Source: Gammaproteobacteria bacterium (GTDB lineage Bacteria; Pseudomonadota; Gammaproteobacteria; Methylococcales; Methylomonadaceae). From it: a stretch of DNA of 38,171 bases. Of the stretch, positions 34,264 through 38,171 are shown piece by piece (the stretch's first letter is position 1; every line of letters begins with the position of its first letter). Both the position numbers and the translations under genes were made by a program. Under the pieces are notes generated by a model. That model saw only the letters and a list, made by a program, of their open reading frames with translations. It was not told the DNA's origin and did no database searches. Location of the stretch: positions 1 through 38,171 of the forward strand of contig JAJRUF010000130.1 in assembly GCA_024277935.1 (NCBI GenBank). Direction: 5' to 3'.

Positions 34264-35138
34264 GCGGCATCCTCCTGGGTACTATATTCGATCATTCTTT
34301 CAACAAAAAACTCTAAATAACCACCTGCTTGAATTTTGATCGGCCAACTATCTATATTACGGGCCAAATTTCTTATTGCCAATGCTGCTTTACTCCGAGG
34401 AAAAGCTTCTAATACGGGTGTTTGTTTTTGCACTGATTTACGCAAGTATTCGTCAAAAGGAACAGCCCCCGTATAATTAAGTGTCACATCTAAATATTTT
34501 CCAGTCACCATACATAACTTGTTGAATAATTGCTGGCCCTGCTGAACAGATTGAACCATATTTGCTATAATGTGAAACTTGTTTAGACCATAATCCCTAT
34601 TTAGTAATTTAATGTATGCATAAGCATCAGTCAATGAGGTGGGCTCATCACAAACCACCACAATGATTTCCTGACTGGCTCTGGCAAAATTAACCACACT
34701 AGAAGAAATACCTGCCGCTGTATCTACAATCAACACATCAAGGCTTTGATCAATTTCACTAAAGGCTCTGATAACACCTGCTTGTTCAATATTAGAAAGC
34801 TCTGACATTTGCTGAACGCCTGATGATGCCGGAATTACTTTTAAACCAGCCGGCCCTGTCAACATAATATCTTGTAATGATTTTTCACCTTGCAGCACAT
34901 GAGATAAATTGTAGAGGGGTGAAAGTCCTAACAAAATATCAACATTTGCCAGCCCCATATCAGCATCAAGCAAAGCAACTCTGCGCCCCATTTGTGACAG
35001 AGCCACCCCCAAATTAACGGATAAATTAGTCTTACCAACCCCTCCTTTACCACTGGTTACAGCTATAACACGGACAGGTTTTGGTTTTATTTGTCTCATT
35101 TTTCGTATCCCAGACGCTTGATCATATGACTTATGCAT
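34260..35138 (-). CDS. flhG: flagellar number regulator FlhG/FleN (MinD-like ATPase)
   Basis: Limits the number of polar flagella; in Pseudomonas, FleN also restrains FleQ. A 292-residue MinD/ParA-type ATPase with deviant Walker A GKGGVGKTN (~30-38), LLDADMGLANVDILLGL, VDTAAGISSSVV, and CDEPTSLTDAYAYIKLLN, all highly like FleN. A longer frame opens at 35162 inside flhF. I chose the ATG at 35138 (GGTGG 9 nt upstream), which overlaps flhF by 8 nt. It is translationally tied to flhF before it and fliA after it. Confidence 0.94.
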   Translation of the reverse strand: MHKSYDQASGIRKMRQIKPKPVRVIAVTSGKGGVGKTNLSVNLGVALSQMGRRVALLDADMGLANVDILLGLSPLYNLSHVLQGEKSLQDIMLTGPAGLKVIPASSGVQQMSELSNIEQAGVIRAFSEIDQSLDVLIVDTAAGISSSVVNFARASQEIIVVVCDEPTSLTDAYAYIKLLNRDYGLNKFHIIANMVQSVQQGQQLFNKLCMVTGKYLDVTLNYTGAVPFDEYLRKSVQKQTPVLEAFPRSKAALAIRNLARNIDSWPIKIQAGGYLEFFVERMIEYSTQEDAA

Positions 35139-36543
35139 AACCTTCTGCCACCCAGTCATCATTACTTAGTTCGTTATTATAATCCTTTTCTTCAGCCAAC
35201 TCAGAAACACATTGTTCAATTAAAGTATAAGCATCCGGAAAATATATATCTTCGGGTACTTGCTGCCCATTGGTCATAAAAGAAATAGGTAGCTGTTGTT
35301 CAATACTTGCAGACAGTGCCGACCCTTGTACAACTGTTTCATCTAGTTTAGTCAAAATACTGGACTCTGGCTCAAATACTTTAAAAGCATTGATAATTTC
35401 ATTCATAGCCTTGTATTGTGTCGCTGCCGACATCACTAAGTATGTTTTGATTGGCACATCTTTTTGTTGCAGTGTTTGAATCTGTTCAGCCAGACGCATA
35501 TCACGTTGACTCATTCCGGCAGTATCTATCAAAATCAGTTGTTTATCATTAAAGCTATTAATATGAGCATGTAATTCATCAGCATTAGCCGCAACACGGA
35601 CAGGTACATCTAATAAACGACCATAGGTTGCCAACTGCTCATGTGCACCGATTCTATAATTATCAGTAGTAATTAAAGCAACTTTATTAGCACCGTGTTT
35701 TAAAATAAATTGTGCGGCCAGCTTTGCAATCGTTGTGGTTTTCCCCACCCCAGTGGGCCCAACCAGAGCAATGATACCCCCATTTTCTAATAAGTTATCA
35801 TCACTGACAGGTAGAACTTTAGCCAACATCTCTTTTGCCTTATCAAAAGCAAGCCCCTCATCCTTATGGCTATCTAAACGGTTAGCAACTTTAGTCGATA
35901 ATTTTTTTGAAAATCCCATATCAGATAATTTGTGTAATAAATCTGTCCGTACAGGGTTATATTGCGAGCTACGATGCCATGAAACTTCTGATAATTTAGC
36001 ATCTAAAACTGATTTTAATGCTTTTATTTCATTGCGCATTTCCTGCATAAATTGCTCAGGTATTGCCGCTGATTGTTGTTTTATTTCCTCTCGGACAACA
36101 TTACTAAACTGTTGAGTTACTCTTGCTGGCTGCTTATGTATAGGCACTTGTTTTTTTATCGTCGATGAGCTTTTATTACTGGCAATATTTAATTTCTCAG
36201 CATACCCAATATATTGATCGATATTACGTTGCAAAGGCCTTTTAGGGATAACGCCATCCGCACCTACTTTGCGAGAGCTACTAACAACATGTAATTTATT
36301 TCTTTCTGTTTCAAAGTCAGTTAATTCAATATTTTTCTTTGCCTTACCCTTAAAATCTGAACTATCTGATTGTGAGTTTAGTTTATTATGAATAGCTTGC
36401 TCATCAAAATCTTTAGCTGCGACAATTTCAACGCCTTCATCAACTGATCTATTCGACATAATAACAGCATCAGGCCCCAGTTCTTGCTTAACCATACGCA
36501 TAGCTTGGCGAATATCCTTTGCAACAAAACGTTTAATCTTCAT
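35131..36543 (-). CDS. flhF: flagellar placement GTPase FlhF
   Basis: SRP-type GTPase that places the flagellum at the pole. 470 residues: N-terminal B domain beginning MKIKRFVAKDIRQAMRMVKQ, a basic variable linker (about 55-165), an N domain (195-245), and the NG GTPase with P-loop GPTGVGKTT (262-270), TTDNYRIGAHEQL, DTAGMSQRD and the specificity motif TKLDE. It lies 23 nt after flhA. Together with flhG it suggests a polar flagellum. Confidence 0.96.
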   Translation of the reverse strand: MKIKRFVAKDIRQAMRMVKQELGPDAVIMSNRSVDEGVEIVAAKDFDEQAIHNKLNSQSDSSDFKGKAKKNIELTDFETERNKLHVVSSSRKVGADGVIPKRPLQRNIDQYIGYAEKLNIASNKSSSTIKKQVPIHKQPARVTQQFSNVVREEIKQQSAAIPEQFMQEMRNEIKALKSVLDAKLSEVSWHRSSQYNPVRTDLLHKLSDMGFSKKLSTKVANRLDSHKDEGLAFDKAKEMLAKVLPVSDDNLLENGGIIALVGPTGVGKTTTIAKLAAQFILKHGANKVALITTDNYRIGAHEQLATYGRLLDVPVRVAANADELHAHINSFNDKQLILIDTAGMSQRDMRLAEQIQTLQQKDVPIKTYLVMSAATQYKAMNEIINAFKVFEPESSILTKLDETVVQGSALSASIEQQLPISFMTNGQQVPEDIYFPDAYTLIEQCVSELAEEKDYNNELSNDDWVAEGYA

Positions 36544-36566
36544 CAGTAGTTTCCTATTTTCTTATT

Positions 36567-38171
36567 TTATGCGCTATTCTCACGCTGCCCAACCGTTGAA
36601 ACCACCTGGATCTGACGATCTTCAGGAATTTCGTTATAGGCCAAGACATGTAACCCAGAAATTGAATGACGGACAAATCGAGCTAACCAGGGACGCACAA
36701 AAGAAGAAACTAATAACACCGCAACCTGTCCTTCCATTTCCATTTTCAGAGTACTCTCTTCTAATGATTTTTGCATTTGTTCAACTAATCCAGGTTCAAC
36801 ACCTGCACCACTATCGCCTGCCGTTTGCAAAGATTGATGCAACAACTGTTCCAACTCTGGCTCTAAAGTAATAACAGGGAGGTTTTCTTCTACTCCATTG
36901 ATTTCATGGACAATTGATCGCCCTAATGCAGCACGAACAGCCGACGTTAAGATGTCAGGATCTTGACTTTTAACACCATACTCCGCCAAAGTTTCGGCAA
37001 TCGTTCTAATATCTCTAATTGAAACACCTTCCCTCAATAGGTTTTGCAGTACTTTTACAATCACACCTAGGGCTAATGTTTTGGGTACTAAATCCTCAAC
37101 TAATTTTGGTGCTGATTTAGCCAAATTATCCATAATATTTTGCGCTTCTTCATACCCAAATAATTCATGTGCATTATTTTGTAAAATATGACTTAAATGC
37201 GTGGCAACAACAGTCCCAGGGTCTACCACGGTATAGCCTAAAGTTTGCGCCTGGTCTTTTTGACTACTTTCTATCCAAACAGCTTCAAGTCCAAAAGCAG
37301 GATCTTGAGTTGCTTCGCCTTGCAAAGAACCGAAAACCTGCCCGGGATTAATTGCCATTTCCAACTCAGGCCTAATTTCGGCCTCCCCAACAGCGACCCC
37401 CATCAATGAAATTTTGTAGCTTGTGGGTGATAAATCTAAATTATCCCTAATATGTACAGAAGGAATTAAAAAACCCAGCTCTTGAGATAATTTTTTTCTT
37501 ACCCCTTTGATTCTAGTCATTAATTGCCCCCCCTGATTTTTATCAACCAGGGGAATCAACCGATAACCTACTTCAAGTCCAATAACATCAACAGGCATAA
37601 CATCATCCCAACCTAACTCCTTTACTTCTGCTGAGCTTGCTTGTTGTTGGGGGACTTGTGCTACTTTTTGCAATATCTCATCTTGTTCTTTAGTGTGTCG
37701 CTTATCAATTAAGTACGCGCCTCCTAATAAAGCCAAGGCCAGAAAAATAAAAACCAGGTTTGGCATACCCGGAATAATACCCAGCAAACCAATAATCGCA
37801 GCCGTCATAATTAATGCTTTGGGGTCATTAAATAATTGAAGATTAACTTGCTGCCCCACATTCTGGGTGCTTCCACGTACACTTGTTACCACAATGGCTG
37901 AAGCAGTCGATAACAGTAATGAAGGAATTTGTGCAACCAGGCCATCACCAATCGTTAATAGTACATAAACTCTACCTGCATCAGCAAAGCTCATATCATG
38001 TTGTCCCACACCAATGGCTAAACCACCAATAATATTTACGAATAATATGATAATTCCAGCAATAGCATCACCCCGAACAAACTTACTGGCACCATCCATT
38101 GAGCCATAAAAATCAGCTTCAGCGGCAACTTCTGCACGCCGTTCTCTGGCTTGATCCTGGTCAATTAAGCC
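36567..38171 (-). CDS. flhA: flagellar export apparatus protein FlhA, 5' end cut by window
   Basis: Membrane gate of the flagellar type III export machine. The reading frame is open to the window edge: 24 codons before the first internal ATG at 38099 encode GLIDQDQARERRAEVAAEADFY, the conserved FHIPEP segment, so this is the last ~534 of about 700 residues. Visible: the end of the membrane region (four hydrophobic segments, e.g. AIAGIIILFVNIIGGLAIGV and PSLLLSTASAIVV), then the cytoplasmic domain from about 150 with PSVHIRDNL, VDPGTVVATHL and AALGRSIVHEI, which binds export substrates and chaperones. It heads the flhA-flhF-flhG-fliA unit; flhB lies outside. Confidence 0.97.
   Translation of the reverse strand, partial: GLIDQDQARERRAEVAAEADFYGSMDGASKFVRGDAIAGIIILFVNIIGGLAIGVGQHDMSFADAGRVYVLLTIGDGLVAQIPSLLLSTASAIVVTSVRGSTQNVGQQVNLQLFNDPKALIMTAAIIGLLGIIPGMPNLVFIFLALALLGGAYLIDKRHTKEQDEILQKVAQVPQQQASSAEVKELGWDDVMPVDVIGLEVGYRLIPLVDKNQGGQLMTRIKGVRKKLSQELGFLIPSVHIRDNLDLSPTSYKISLMGVAVGEAEIRPELEMAINPGQVFGSLQGEATQDPAFGLEAVWIESSQKDQAQTLGYTVVDPGTVVATHLSHILQNNAHELFGYEEAQNIMDNLAKSAPKLVEDLVPKTLALGVIVKVLQNLLREGVSIRDIRTIAETLAEYGVKSQDPDILTSAVRAALGRSIVHEINGVEENLPVITLEPELEQLLHQSLQTAGDSGAGVEPGLVEQMQKSLEESTLKMEMEGQVAVLLVSSFVRPWLARFVRHSISGLHVLAYNEIPEDRQIQVVSTVGQRENSA

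Overview
This 38 kb window comes from an AT-rich, polarly flagellated gammaproteobacterium. Gene order in the right half (flhA-flhF-flhG-fliA-cheY-cheZ-cheA-cheB-motC-motD-parC-parP-cheW-DUF2802) is the arrangement known from Pseudomonas, Vibrio and Shewanella relatives, and the LapD/LapG pair, GlnD, CysJ-like and YcbL-like proteins also fit Gammaproteobacteria. I cannot fix the genus; a methanotroph or sulfur oxidiser with low GC would fit, but that is only a guess.

Left part (1-10940): the 5' part of dapA (cut by the window edge), a receiver/PP2C phosphatase gene broken by an in-frame TAA, its translationally overlapping hybrid histidine kinase, then map-glnD on the + strand (overlapping by 4 nt), a PilZ protein and a UbiH-family flavoprotein hydroxylase on the - strand.

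Middle part (10941-24600): a promoter drives an unusually long glutamate synthase large subunit (gltB) with altered cysteine spacing at the Fe-S site. It is followed not by gltD but by a diflavin reductase of the CysJ type, then a YcbL-like metallo-hydrolase. After a gene-less gap come, on the - strand, truncated haemoglobin, lapD and lapG (c-di-GMP controlled adhesin release), then a BI-1/YccA membrane protein on the + strand and the distal end of the chemotaxis operon (a small unrecognised ORF and a DUF2802 protein).

Right part (24603-38171): one long - strand motility block. FlhF and FlhG set flagellar place and number, FliA is sigma-28, and a good sigma-28-type promoter lies just upstream of cheY, so FliA probably drives the downstream che-mot-par genes. 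CheA/CheW/CheB/CheY/CheZ form the signalling core, MotC/MotD a stator, ParC/ParP the polar positioning of the array.

The most unusual non-coding signal is a family of long palindromic elements (22886-23053, 33086-33245, a short form at 26664-26712 and an end fragment at 18538-18567). The two long copies share short blocks and a central core, while the arms between these blocks differ in sequence yet remain self-complementary. Ends of this family also supply the TAA stop codons of motD and the CysJ-like gene.
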